Source of the DNA: Pseudomonas bharatica CSV86
GTDB taxonomy: Bacteria; Pseudomonadota; Gammaproteobacteria; Pseudomonadales; Pseudomonadaceae
Length of the DNA: 64,000 bases
NCBI RefSeq assembly: GCF_000319305.2
Contig: NZ_AMWJ02000002.1
Span: 2,122,001-2,186,000 of the forward strand
Direction: 5' to 3'
Shown here: positions 9,132-16,842 of the stretch, piece after piece
Layout: each line of letters starts with the position of its first letter
Position numbering within the stretch: the first letter of the stretch is position 1
The notes under the pieces: model-generated
What the model saw: the letters and a program-made list of their open reading frames with translations, nothing else
What the model was told of the DNA's origin: nothing
Databases searched by the model: none
Program-made: the position numbers and the translations under genes

Positions 9132-10166
9132 TCAGAAAAACAGGTAGGTGGCGTAACCGGCAATCATCGCCATAGCAAAAATGACTGCTAAAAACGCCGC
9201 TAAAAGCTTCAGCGTGAACAAAGAGCGCAACAGAATGAGCTCAGTCAGGCTGGCTCCGGCACTGCCGATGATCAACGCTAGCACCGTCCCGGCACCCACG
9301 CCTTTGGCCATCAGAGCCGCTGCCAGAGGTATGACGGCTTCAGCGCGAATATACAACGGCACGCCGATGACAGCGGCAACTGGAATGGCAAAGGGATTAT
9401 CTGGGCCTGCATACTGCTCCAATAAGTCAGTGGGCATGAAACCATAGATCACGCTGCCAATCGCAATACCGATGAGCAGGTAAGGCAACACATCGATAAA
9501 GTCCGACCAAGCTTCCCGCCACACACCACTGTACTTCCCTTCTTTCTTAACCGTGACAGTGGGTTGACTGTCACAGCATTCGCTAGACGTAGAGACTGTT
9601 GTCTTCCTATCAGCCCCGCAAGAAGCCGTCTTCGGAGTGGTGTCGCAGCTGTTGGTGCCGCAACTCGATGCGGTCGATGTAGCACTGCACGGGCTTGCTG
9701 ATGAACTACATCCACTGCTCTCTTGTGTCGCCGTCCGGCGCACATAACGCTCGAAGCCAAGCGTGTGAAGCAGCCATCCGGCACCTACCGCGACCACCAA
9801 AGCGGCGAGCACATAGATAGCAGTAAGTGTCCATCCAAACGTGGCAACCAGCAGGCCGACGACGATAGGATTCAGCAACGGAGATGAGAAAAGAAACACC
9901 ATCATCGGCCCAAAACCGGCCCGTGCCCGAATCAACCCTTTCAACATGGGGATAGTCGAGCAACTACAGAAGGGCGTTATAGCTCCTAAACCAGCAGCAA
10001 GAAAATAGCCTCGCTTCCCACTGGAAGTCAGTAACGCTTCCACCTTGGATGGTGGGATGTGACGTTGAAGAACTCCGACCAGCAAGCTAATGCCAATGAA
10101 TAAAACCGATAGCTCGATAGCGAGAAAGGCGAACATGCCTAGAGCGTCTTGGAGTTGAGATGACAT
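9132..10166 (-). CDS. ArsP/YraQ-type (DUF318) permease with a cysteine-rich loop
   Basis: 344-residue membrane protein of the COG0701/PF03773 permease family, which includes the organoarsenical exporter ArsP and the SO_0444-type putative metal efflux proteins. The family signature TPFCSCSTIPMLKG is near residue 65. Two hydrophobic halves are split by a hydrophilic loop of about 50 residues (roughly 150-200) rich in Ser, Thr and Cys, with seven cysteines including an adjacent CC pair. The loop could bind soft metals or arsenicals; this is inference. It is divergent from the arsR-type gene at 10278, suggesting repressor-controlled efflux. It lies inside the ISL3 element. Confidence 0.8.
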   Translation of the reverse strand: MSSQLQDALGMFAFLAIELSVLFIGISLLVGVLQRHIPPSKVEALLTSSGKRGYFLAAGLGAITPFCSCSTIPMLKGLIRARAGFGPMMVFLFSSPLLNPIVVGLLVATFGWTLTAIYVLAALVVAVGAGWLLHTLGFERYVRRTATQESSGCSSSASPCSATSTASSCGTNSCDTTPKTASCGADRKTTVSTSSECCDSQPTVTVKKEGKYSGVWREAWSDFIDVLPYLLIGIAIGSVIYGFMPTDLLEQYAGPDNPFAIPVAAVIGVPLYIRAEAVIPLAAALMAKGVGAGTVLALIIGSAGASLTELILLRSLFTLKLLAAFLAVIFAMAMIAGYATYLFF

Positions 10167-10277
10167 TCAATATTACTCCTATATTTCTAGTATTGTCGAA
10201 ATGATGTACGCAGCCTACTTGCGTTTATCCGACCTGTCAACTATAATTCTAGAAACATCGAATTATTGGGGCGTGCT
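10167..10277. promoter_or_regulatory. Divergent control region of permease and arsR-type gene
   Basis: This 111-base AT-rich region separates the two divergent passenger genes. Two similar blocks, CTATATTTCTAGTATTGTCG (10191-10210 region) and CTATAATTCTAGAAACATCG (10240-10259 region), repeat the pattern CTATA-TTCTAG-A. They are candidate ArsR operators. No individual promoter is certain. Confidence 0.45.
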
Positions 10278-10592
10278 ATGGATCACGAAAAGGTTGCAGC
10301 CAGCTTAGCTGAGCTAGGGAATAGTCACCGACTGTCCGTGTTCCGCTTTCTGGTCAAAGCTGGCCATGATGGGGCTTCGGTCGGAGATATCCAGAAGGGG
10401 CTGGGTATTCCTGCTTCGACGCTATCACATCACCTTGCGCGCATGGCCAAGGTAGGGCTGATCCGGCAGGAGAAACATAGCCGCACGATTGTCTGTATAC
10501 CCGAGTATGGGCACCTAGAGAATTTGATCGGTTTCTTACAAGAGGAATGTTGTGCAGGTGTCCGGATTGCGCATGAACCAGAACCGCTTTGA
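10278..10592 (+). CDS. ArsR/SmtB-family transcriptional regulator
   Basis: 104-residue winged-helix repressor of the ArsR family. The recognition region reads IPASTLSHHLARMAKVGLI, typical of the family, and the wing follows (RQEKHSRTIVCIPEY). A CC pair sits near the C-terminus (EECCAG), as in some thiol metal sensors. The ATG at 10278 was chosen over a TTG at 10266. It is divergent from the permease and inside the ISL3 element, so it probably represses the permease in the absence of its metal or metalloid; the inducer cannot be told from sequence. Confidence 0.85.
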   Translation: MDHEKVAASLAELGNSHRLSVFRFLVKAGHDGASVGDIQKGLGIPASTLSHHLARMAKVGLIRQEKHSRTIVCIPEYGHLENLIGFLQEECCAGVRIAHEPEPL

Positions 10593-10726
10593 CGCTTGCC
10601 CAGCTCTCGCTGTCCTCCCTAGTCAGCATCGCTATGAAGACTCAGGCGAAGGTGGAAACAGAAAATTGGCAGTAGAGTAGGCTGAAGAGGATCAATCAGA
10701 TAATCCGCTGAGAAAGATTTTCTTCT

Positions 10727-11218
10727 TTACATCTTTGGCATTTTATCAACCAGAAATTCCGGATACCCGATAAAGGGAGCCGCGCTGCCCAGCAAGGGTG
10801 ACGGCGGCGCCAGATCGAGACCGTCGAGGGCGAAATGCTGAAGACCAAGCACTTCGTCCACCTGCAGGCCGGCGAGCAGTTCATCGTGGTCCACCACCAA
10901 TACCCGGCGCTGCTTGCGGCCCTGGTGCGCCTCCAGGCCGAGGAAACCGCCGAGGTCGGTGACTGGCAGCAACTGGCCACGCAGGTTGGTGACCCCGGCC
11001 ACCCATGGCTTGACCCCGGGAATCCGGCTCAGGCGCGGGGCAGTCAGCACTTCGGCCACTTCGCCCATGGGGGCGACGAAACAATGCTCGCCCAGACGAA
11101 AGCCGATACCGCTCCAGGTCTGCAGGCGGGTTTCCTGCAACGGCAGGTCGGCGGCCAGCAGGCGGCAGCGCCGGTCGATGTCCAGCAGCAGCTCGAAGGC
11201 GGTCAGCGATTCGCCCAT
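10727..11218 (-). pseudogene. pilI: PilI, CheW-like twitching adaptor, truncated by the ISL3 element
   Basis: PilI is the CheW-type scaffold that couples PilJ to ChpA. About 150 genuine codons remain, from MGESLTAFELL through PWVAGVTNLRGQLLPVTDLG and VLVVDHDEL to AAPFI. The frame then enters the ISL3 element and adds 13 foreign residues (GYPEFLVDKMPKM) before a stop at 10727-10729. The real C-terminus lies 3 kb away at 7687-7783. The start at 11218 lies 11 bases past the pilH stop. Loss of about 29 C-terminal residues removes part of the CheW fold, so function is doubtful. Confidence 0.9.
10769..10776. repeat. Right copy of 8-bp target duplication (GATAAAGG)
   Basis: GATAAAGG directly follows the right terminal repeat and is identical to 7776-7783. 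Confidence 0.93.
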
Positions 11219-11229
11219 GGTGATGCGGT

Positions 11230-11595
11230 TCAACCCTTCAGGACGCTGTCGAGCACCCTGGCCAGGTCGTCTTCTTCCACCGGCTTGACCAGGTAGGCCT
11301 TGGCGCCCTGGCGCGTGCCCCAGACCTTGTCGGTTTCCTGGTCCTTGGTGGTGACGATGATCACCGGGATGTCCTTGGTCGCCGGGTCGTTGCTCAACCT
11401 GCGGGTAGCCTGGAAGCCGTTCATGGTGGGCATGACGACATCCATCAGCACTGCATCGGGCTTTTCCTGGGCCGCCAGGGCCACGCCATCGGCGCCATTG
11501 GCCGCCTTGAGCACCTGGTGCCCTTGCTTCTCGAGCATCTGGGTGAATCTGTGGGTCTCGGTCGGCGAGTCGTCGACGATAAGAATTCGGGCCAT
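11230..11595 (-). CDS. pilH: PilH, CheY-like response regulator
   Basis: 121-residue single-domain receiver. It has the acidic pocket in MARILIVDDSPTETHRF, the phospho-acceptor Asp in AVLMDVVMPTMNGFQATRR, the conserved Thr in VIIVTTKDQE and Lys in YLVKPVEEDDL. In P. aeruginosa PilH is the second receiver of the Pil-Chp system and counteracts PilG output. It lies between pilG and pilI. Confidence 0.95.
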   Translation of the reverse strand: MARILIVDDSPTETHRFTQMLEKQGHQVLKAANGADGVALAAQEKPDAVLMDVVMPTMNGFQATRRLSNDPATKDIPVIIVTTKDQETDKVWGTRQGAKAYLVKPVEEDDLARVLDSVLKG

Positions 11596-11640
11596 GCTGT
11601 TCCTCGTATAAGGAAAGACGCCAGCGCTTGCGGGCCGGCG

Positions 11641-12051
11641 TCAGGGTGCGTGTTGTTCTTCCGCCGTGAAGCCCGGCACATGGGCGCGGATGGCTTCCAG
11701 CAGTTCTTCCTTGCCGAACGGTTTGGTCAGGAACTGATCGCAGCCGACGATCCGTCCGCGGGCCTTGTCGAACAGGCCGTCGCGGGACGACAGCATAATC
11801 ACCGGAATGTCCTTGAAGGCGCTGTTGTGCTTGACCAGGGCGCAGGTCTGGTACCCGTCCAGGCGCGGCATCAGGACGTCGACGAAGATGATGCCGGGGC
11901 GATGATCGACGATCTTGGCCAGGGCATCGAAACCGTCGATGGCCGTGATCACCTCGCATCCCGCTTCGGCGAGCAGCATCTCGGCGGTGCGGCGAATCGT
12001 CTTGGAATCGTCGATCACCATCACTTTCAATGCCGTGTCGGGCTGAACCAT
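11641..12051 (-). CDS. pilG: PilG, CheY-like response regulator
   Basis: 136-residue receiver protein with VMVIDDSKTIRRTAEML, phospho-Asp in GIIFVDVLMPRLDGYQT and Lys in FLTKPFGKEELLEAI. In P. aeruginosa PilG acts on type IV pilus extension and cAMP control. I chose the ATG at 12051 (MVQPDTALKV), which gives the family length of about 135; a GTG at 12093 would add 14 unusual residues. It is the first gene of the pilGHIJ-chpA-chpC unit and is divergent from gshB. Confidence 0.92.
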   Translation of the reverse strand: MVQPDTALKVMVIDDSKTIRRTAEMLLAEAGCEVITAIDGFDALAKIVDHRPGIIFVDVLMPRLDGYQTCALVKHNSAFKDIPVIMLSSRDGLFDKARGRIVGCDQFLTKPFGKEELLEAIRAHVPGFTAEEQHAP

Positions 12052-12255
12052 ATTCGCTCTACCATTGCTGTCGGATAGCGCCTTGCCGGCCACATGCCCG
12101 CATTTTTAGCATACTCAAGGGTGCATACCATCGAGCCACGCCGGGCCCGGGCTGCGCTGCGTTTTTCCCTTGACCGCCAGCGTCCCGGGCGCCACCCTGA
12201 GCCACTTTTCCTTGCAACCACCGCGGCCCCGGGCCGCCGAGAGGATTTACCCCCC

Positions 12256-13208
12256 ATGAGCGTTCGCCTCGGCATTGTCATGGACCCCATCGCGTCCATC
12301 TCCTACAAGAAGGACAGCTCGCTGGCCATGCTGCTGGCCGCACAGGAGCGCGGCTGGGAGCTGTTCTATATGGAACAGAAGGACCTTTACCTGGGCGCTG
12401 GCCAGGCCCGCGCGCAGATGCGTGGATTGAAGGTGTTCGCCAACCCCGAGCGCTGGTTCGAACTGGAAGCCGAGCAAGACGCACCGCTGGCCGACCTCGA
12501 CGTGATCCTGATGCGCAAGGATCCGCCCTTCGACATGGAGTTCGTCTACAGCACCTACCTGCTGGAGCAGGCCGAGGCCGAAGGCGTGCTGGTGGTCAAC
12601 CGCCCGCAAAGCCTGCGCGACTGCAACGAGAAGCTGTTCGCCACCCGTTTCCCGCAGTGCATGGCACCGACCCTGGTCAGCCGCCGCGCGGATATCCTGC
12701 GTGAGTTCGCCGCGACCCATGGCGACGTGATCCTCAAGCCGCTCGACGGCATGGGCGGCGCCTCGGTGTTCCGTCACCGTCCGGGCGACCCGAACCTGTC
12801 GGTGATCCTCGAGACCCTGACCCAGCACGGCGCCCAGCAGATCATGGCGCAGGCCTTCCTGCCGGCGATCACCGACGGTGACAAGCGCATCCTGATGATC
12901 GACGGCGAGCCGGTGCCCTACTGCCTGGCGCGGATTCCGGCCAGTGGCGAGACCCGCGGCAACCTGGCGGCCGGCGGCCGTGGCGAAGCCCGCCCGCTGA
13001 CCGACCGCGACCGCTGGATCGCCGCCCAGGTCGGCCCGACCCTGCGGGAAAGGGCCTGCTGTTCGTCGGCCTCGACGTGATCGGCGACTACCTCACCGAG
13101 ATCAACGTCACCAGCCCGACCTGCATCCGCGAGATCGACGCGGCGTACAACACCAATATCGGTGGGCAGTTGATGGACGCCATCGATCGCCAGCTCAAGG
13201 CACGCTGA
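12256..13208 (+). CDS. gshB: Glutathione synthetase, frameshifted as read
   Basis: ATP-grasp enzyme joining gamma-glutamylcysteine to glycine, the last step of glutathione synthesis. The N-terminal domain (SVRLGIVMDPIASISYKKD) and ATP-grasp features (VILKPLDGMGGASVFR, LPAITDGDKRILMIDGEPV) are intact. At about 13048-13054 the frame breaks (GAAAGGG). One extra A restores LREKGLLFVGLDVIGDYL and the normal end TEINVTSPTCIREID to ...DRQLKAR with TGA at 13206. Restored length is about 317 residues, normal for the family. The lost base in an A run suggests sequencing error; a true mutant would lack glutathione. Confidence 0.92.
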
Positions 13209-13308
13209 CCGACGACAAGAGGAAAGCCTGCGCAGTGGGTTATGATGCCGGTCCCTTTTCGACCTGGCTTCCCCGCTTCGCCGGCCTTCCCCGGCTGCTG
13301 GACTACCG

Positions 13309-14210
13309 ATGACGCTTCCCGCCGATATCCCCGCAGACTTCGTCCCGCCCCGCGTCCGCCCGGCGGACCGCCTCGGCTTTACCCTGTTCGTGGCGGCGCT
13401 GCTGCACCTGGCGCTGATTCTCGGGGTGAGCTTCAGCTTCGCCAAACCGGAGGAAATCCGTCGTTCCATGGACATCACCCTGGCGATGTTCAAGAGCGAG
13501 GTGAAGCCGCACAAGGCCGATTTCCTTGCCCAGGAAAACCAGCAGGGCAGTGGCACCCTGGACAAGGCGGCGGTACCGAAGACCACCGAAGTAGCGCCGT
13601 TCCAGGACAGCAAGGTCAACAAGGTCACGCCACCCCGGTAGCGCGCAAGGAAGAGGTGCCGCCACCGCCGGCCAAGGCGGCGGTCACCACTGTCGCTCCC
13701 AAGCCGCAGAAAGTGCAGAACGCGCCGAAGGAAGCCAAGCCACAGCCGGCTCCCAAGGCCGAAACCCCGGATTTCGACAGTTCGCAACTGTCCAGCCAGA
13801 TCGCCAGCCTCGAAGCGGAACTGGCCAACGAGCAACAGCTGTACGCCAAGCGCCCGCGCATCCACCGCATCAGTGCCGCCTCGACCGCACGGGACAAGGG
13901 CGCCTGGTATAAGGACGAATGGCGCAAGAAGATCGAGCGCATCGGCAACCTGAATTATCCCGACGAGGCCCGCCGCCAGCAGATCTATGGCAGCCTGCGG
14001 CTGATGGTGTCGATCAATCGCGACGGCTCGCTCTATGAAGTGCTGGTGCTCGAGTCGTCCGGGCAACCGCTGCTGGACCAGGCAGCGCAGCGCATCGTGC
14101 GCCTGGCGGCGCCTTTCGCACCGCTCACGGGCGACCTTGCCGACGTCGACCGCCTGGAAATCGTTCGCACCTGGCGCTTTGCCCGCGGCGACCGCCTCTC
14201 CAGCAATTAA
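13309..14210 (+). CDS. TonB-like energy transducer (TonB3-type), frameshifted as read
   Basis: Inner-membrane anchored TonB protein; the syntenic P. aeruginosa gene (tonB3) is needed for twitching. One membrane segment lies at about residues 20-42 (LGFTLFVAALLHLALILGVS). A Lys/Pro-rich middle follows (PPPPAKAAVTTVAPKPQK). The C-terminal TonB domain has YPDEARRQQIYGSLRLMVSI and ends near 14210. The frame breaks at about 13627-13632: KVTPPR-stop becomes KVTPTPVARKEE if one C is added to ACGCCACC. About 300 residues when restored. As with neighbouring gshB, a sequencing error is likely. Confidence 0.85.
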
Positions 14211-14258
14211 CGACGCTGCAGCTTGTCAGCCCGGTCCCTCGCCGCCACACTAGCCGGT

Positions 14259-14828
14259 ATGAAAAATTTCAGCCCGAGTTACCTCAAGCATCAGTTCCTG
14301 ATCGCCATGCCCCACATGGCGGACCCGAATTTTGCCCAGACCCTGACCTACATCGTCGAACACAACGAGAACGGGGCAATGGGCCTGGTGATCAATCGCC
14401 CGCAGGAGCTGAACCTGGCCGATATCCTCGAACAACTGCGTCCCGAGGAAGAACCCTCGCCGCTCAGTGTCAACGTGCCGATCTATATCGGCGGGCCGGT
14501 GCAGACCGACCGGGGCTTCGTCCTGCACACCAACGACCGCACCTACCAGGCCACCATCCAGCTCGACGGCCTGGCCTTGTCCACCTCCCAGGACGTGCTG
14601 TTCGCCATCGCCGAGGGCAACGGTCCGCGGCAGAGCCTGATCACCCTGGGCTACGCCGGCTGGGAAGCCGGGCAACTGGAGGCGGAGCTGGCCGACAACG
14701 CCTGGCTCAACTGCCCGTTCGACGCGGAAATCCTCTTCGCTACCGACACCGAGCTGCGCCTGAACGCCGCCGCCACACGCCTGGGCATCAACCTGAGCCT
14801 GCTGACCAGCCAGGCGGGGCACGCCTGA
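14259..14828 (+). CDS. AlgH/YqgE family protein (UPF0301)
   Basis: 189-residue cytoplasmic protein of the YqgE/AlgH family. The opening SPSYLKHQFLIAMPHMADPN, then GAMGLVINRP and IYIGGPVQTDRGFVLH, are family hallmarks. AlgH was named for a regulatory effect on alginate in P. aeruginosa, but its biochemical role is unsettled. The ATG at 14259 gives the family length; an upstream in-frame start at 14223 would add 12 residues. It overlaps ruvX by one base in a TGATG junction, so the two are translationally coupled. Confidence 0.93.
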   Translation: MKNFSPSYLKHQFLIAMPHMADPNFAQTLTYIVEHNENGAMGLVINRPQELNLADILEQLRPEEEPSPLSVNVPIYIGGPVQTDRGFVLHTNDRTYQATIQLDGLALSTSQDVLFAIAEGNGPRQSLITLGYAGWEAGQLEAELADNAWLNCPFDAEILFATDTELRLNAAATRLGINLSLLTSQAGHA

Positions 14829-15262
14829 TGGCCGAGCTTCGTCTGCTGCTGGGTTTCGACTACGGCAGCAAGCAGATCGGCGTCGCCGTGGGCCAGGTCA
14901 TCACCGGCCAGGCCCGCGAGCTGTGCACGCTGAAGGCGCAGAACGGCGTACCGGACTGGAACCAGGTGGAAAAGCTGATCAAGGAATGGAAGCCCGACGC
15001 CATTGTCGTTGGCCTGCCGCTGAACATGGATGGCACTCCCAGCGAGATGAGCGAGCGTGCCGAGAAGTTCGCCCGGCGCCTGAATGGCCGCTTCAACCTG
15101 CCGGTCCACACCCACGACGAACGCCTGACCACCTTCGAAGCCAAGGGCGAGCGCATGGCCCGCGGCGGCCAGCGTGGCAGCTATCGCGACAACCCGGTCG
15201 ATGCCATCGCCGCCGCCCTGCTGCTGCAAGGCTGGCTGGAGGCCAACGCCGCACAGTCGTAA
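14828..15262 (+). CDS. ruvX: RuvX/YqgF, Holliday junction resolvase-like nuclease
   Basis: 144-residue RNase H-fold protein with the acidic motif LLGFDYGSKQIGVAVG near the N-terminus, VVGLPLNMDGTPSEMSERA in the middle, and a late HDERLTTFEAK plus NPVDAIAAALLLQGWL. YqgF proteins act in pre-16S rRNA 5' maturation and perhaps recombination. It is commonly paired with yqgE, as here. Confidence 0.93.
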   Translation: MAELRLLLGFDYGSKQIGVAVGQVITGQARELCTLKAQNGVPDWNQVEKLIKEWKPDAIVVGLPLNMDGTPSEMSERAEKFARRLNGRFNLPVHTHDERLTTFEAKGERMARGGQRGSYRDNPVDAIAAALLLQGWLEANAAQS

Positions 15263-15306
15263 CTCCCCGATCATCGGTTATGAACCGGCCCTTTCCAGGA
15301 GCAAGC

Positions 15307-15825
15307 ATGAGCCTACCCAATCCCGCCGAACTGATCCGGCAGATGGCCGTCGACCTACGCGCCCATCTGAGCCGCCGCGCCATCACCGAGCCACGCTACA
15401 TCGGCATCCGTACCGGTGGCGTCTGGGTGGCCCAGGCCCTGCTGGACGAGCTGGGCAGCCAGGAGCCCCTCGGCACCCTGGACGTATCCTTCTACCGTGA
15501 CGACTTCAGCCAGAACGGCCTGCACCCGCAGGTGCGCCCGTCGGAGCTGCCGTTCGAGATCGAAGGCCAGCACCTGGTGCTGGTGGACGACGTGCTGATG
15601 AGCGGTCGCACCATCCGCGCTGCCCTCAACGAGCTGTTCGATTACGGCCGCCCGGCCAGCGTGACCCTGGTCTGCCTGCTCGACCTCGATGCTGGCGAGC
15701 TGCCGATCCGCCCGAACGTGGTTGGCGCGACCCTGTCGCTGGCCGCTCACGAACGGGTAAAATTGACCGGCCCCGCGCCGCTCGCCCTCGAGCGCCAGGA
15801 CCTCGCCCCCGCTTCCGCCCTTTAA
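15307..15825 (+). CDS. pyrR: PyrR bifunctional pyrimidine regulator / uracil phosphoribosyltransferase
   Basis: 172-residue phosphoribosyltransferase-fold protein. The PRPP-binding loop reads LVLVDDVLMSGRTIRAALNE, and RRAITEPRYIGIRTGG and DVSFYRDDF are typical of PyrR. In Pseudomonas it lies just upstream of pyrB and influences pyrimidine gene expression. The ATG at 15307 follows AGGAGCAAGC. The pyrB start is 12 bases past its stop, consistent with a pyrRBC' operon. Confidence 0.94.
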   Translation: MSLPNPAELIRQMAVDLRAHLSRRAITEPRYIGIRTGGVWVAQALLDELGSQEPLGTLDVSFYRDDFSQNGLHPQVRPSELPFEIEGQHLVLVDDVLMSGRTIRAALNELFDYGRPASVTLVCLLDLDAGELPIRPNVVGATLSLAAHERVKLTGPAPLALERQDLAPASAL

Positions 15826-15837
15826 GAGTCCCCCGCG

Positions 15838-16842
15838 ATGACGCCAATCGACGCCAAGCGCCCGCTGCAGCTCAATGACCAGGGCCAGCTGCGCCACTTC
15901 CTCTCGCTCGACGGCCTGCCCCGCGAGCTGCTCACCGAAATCCTTGATACCGCCGACTCCTTCCTCGAAGTCGGCGCCCGGGCGGTGAAAAAAGTCCCGT
16001 TGCTGCGCGGCAAGACCGTGTGCAACGTGTTCTTCGAGAACTCCACCCGTACCCGCACCACCTTCGAACTGGCCGCCCAGCGGCTGTCGGCGGACGTGAT
16101 CACCTTGAACGTGTCGACCTCCTCGACCAGCAAGGGCGAGACGCTGTTCGACACCCTGCGCAACCTCGAGGCCATGGCCGCCGACATGTTCGTGGTGCGC
16201 CATGCCGACTCCGGTGCCGCGCACTTCATCGCCGAGCACGTGTGCCCTGAGGTGGCGATCATCAACGGCGGCGACGGCCGTCACGCCCACCCGACCCAGG
16301 GCATGCTCGACATGCTGACCATTCGTCGGCACAAGGGCGGCTTCGAAAACCTCTCCGTAGCCATCGTCGGCGACATCCTGCACTCGCGGGTAGCGCGCTC
16401 GAACATGCTGGCACTGAAGGCCCTGGGGTGCCCGGACATCCGCGTGATCGGGCCGAAAACCCTGCTGCCGATCGGTATCGAGCAGTACGGCGTGAAGGTC
16501 TACACCGACCTCGCCCAGGGCCTGAAGGATGTCGATGTCGTCATCATGCTGCGCCTGCAACGCGAGCGCATGGCCGGCGGCCTGCTGCCGAGCGAAGGCG
16601 AGTTCTATCGCCTGTTCGGCCTGACCACCGCGCGCCTGGCCGGCGCCAAGCCGGATGCCATCGTCATGCACCCGGGGCCGATCAACCGTGGCGTCGAGAT
16701 CGAGTCGGCGGTGGCCGACGGTGCCCATTCGGTGATTCTCAACCAGGTCACCTACGGTATCGCCGTGCGCATGGCGGTGCTGTCCATGGCCATGAGCGGG
16801 CAGAACGCCCAACGTCAATTCGAGCAGGAGAACGCCCAGTGA
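15838..16842 (+). CDS. pyrB: Aspartate carbamoyltransferase catalytic subunit
   Basis: 334-residue enzyme of de novo pyrimidine synthesis, forming carbamoyl-aspartate. It has the carbamoyl-phosphate loop FENSTRTRTTFELAAQR, SSTSKGETLFDTL, the HPTQGMLDMLTI segment, and HPGPINRGVEIES. Pseudomonas ATCase is a dodecamer of PyrB with an inactive dihydroorotase, PyrC', whose gene follows. The two overlap by four bases (GTGA), so equal synthesis by coupling is likely. Confidence 0.97.
   Translation: MTPIDAKRPLQLNDQGQLRHFLSLDGLPRELLTEILDTADSFLEVGARAVKKVPLLRGKTVCNVFFENSTRTRTTFELAAQRLSADVITLNVSTSSTSKGETLFDTLRNLEAMAADMFVVRHADSGAAHFIAEHVCPEVAIINGGDGRHAHPTQGMLDMLTIRRHKGGFENLSVAIVGDILHSRVARSNMLALKALGCPDIRVIGPKTLLPIGIEQYGVKVYTDLAQGLKDVDVVIMLRLQRERMAGGLLPSEGEFYRLFGLTTARLAGAKPDAIVMHPGPINRGVEIESAVADGAHSVILNQVTYGIAVRMAVLSMAMSGQNAQRQFEQENAQ

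Larger units (their letters stand above)
7784..10768. mobile_element. ISL3-family element with passenger permease and ArsR genes, inserted in pilI
   Basis: The 2985-bp element is bounded by 24-bp imperfect terminal inverted repeats, 7784-7807 and 10745-10768. They match at 20 of 24 positions; both begin GGGTAT, share CGGA at positions 8-11, and end TGGTTGAT. An 8-bp duplication flanks it. It carries a transposase (minus), a permease (minus) and an arsR-type gene (plus). The passenger and intergenic parts are visibly richer in A+T than the host DNA. The plan resembles ISPpu12-type ISL3 elements, which also carry metal-related passenger genes; the exact IS name was not determined. Confidence 0.94.

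Noticed and set aside
12118..12255. In-frame extension of gshB upstream to 12094
   Set aside because: The upstream residues are not like any glutathione synthetase N-terminus; the ATG at 12256 opens the conserved MSVRLGIVMDP.
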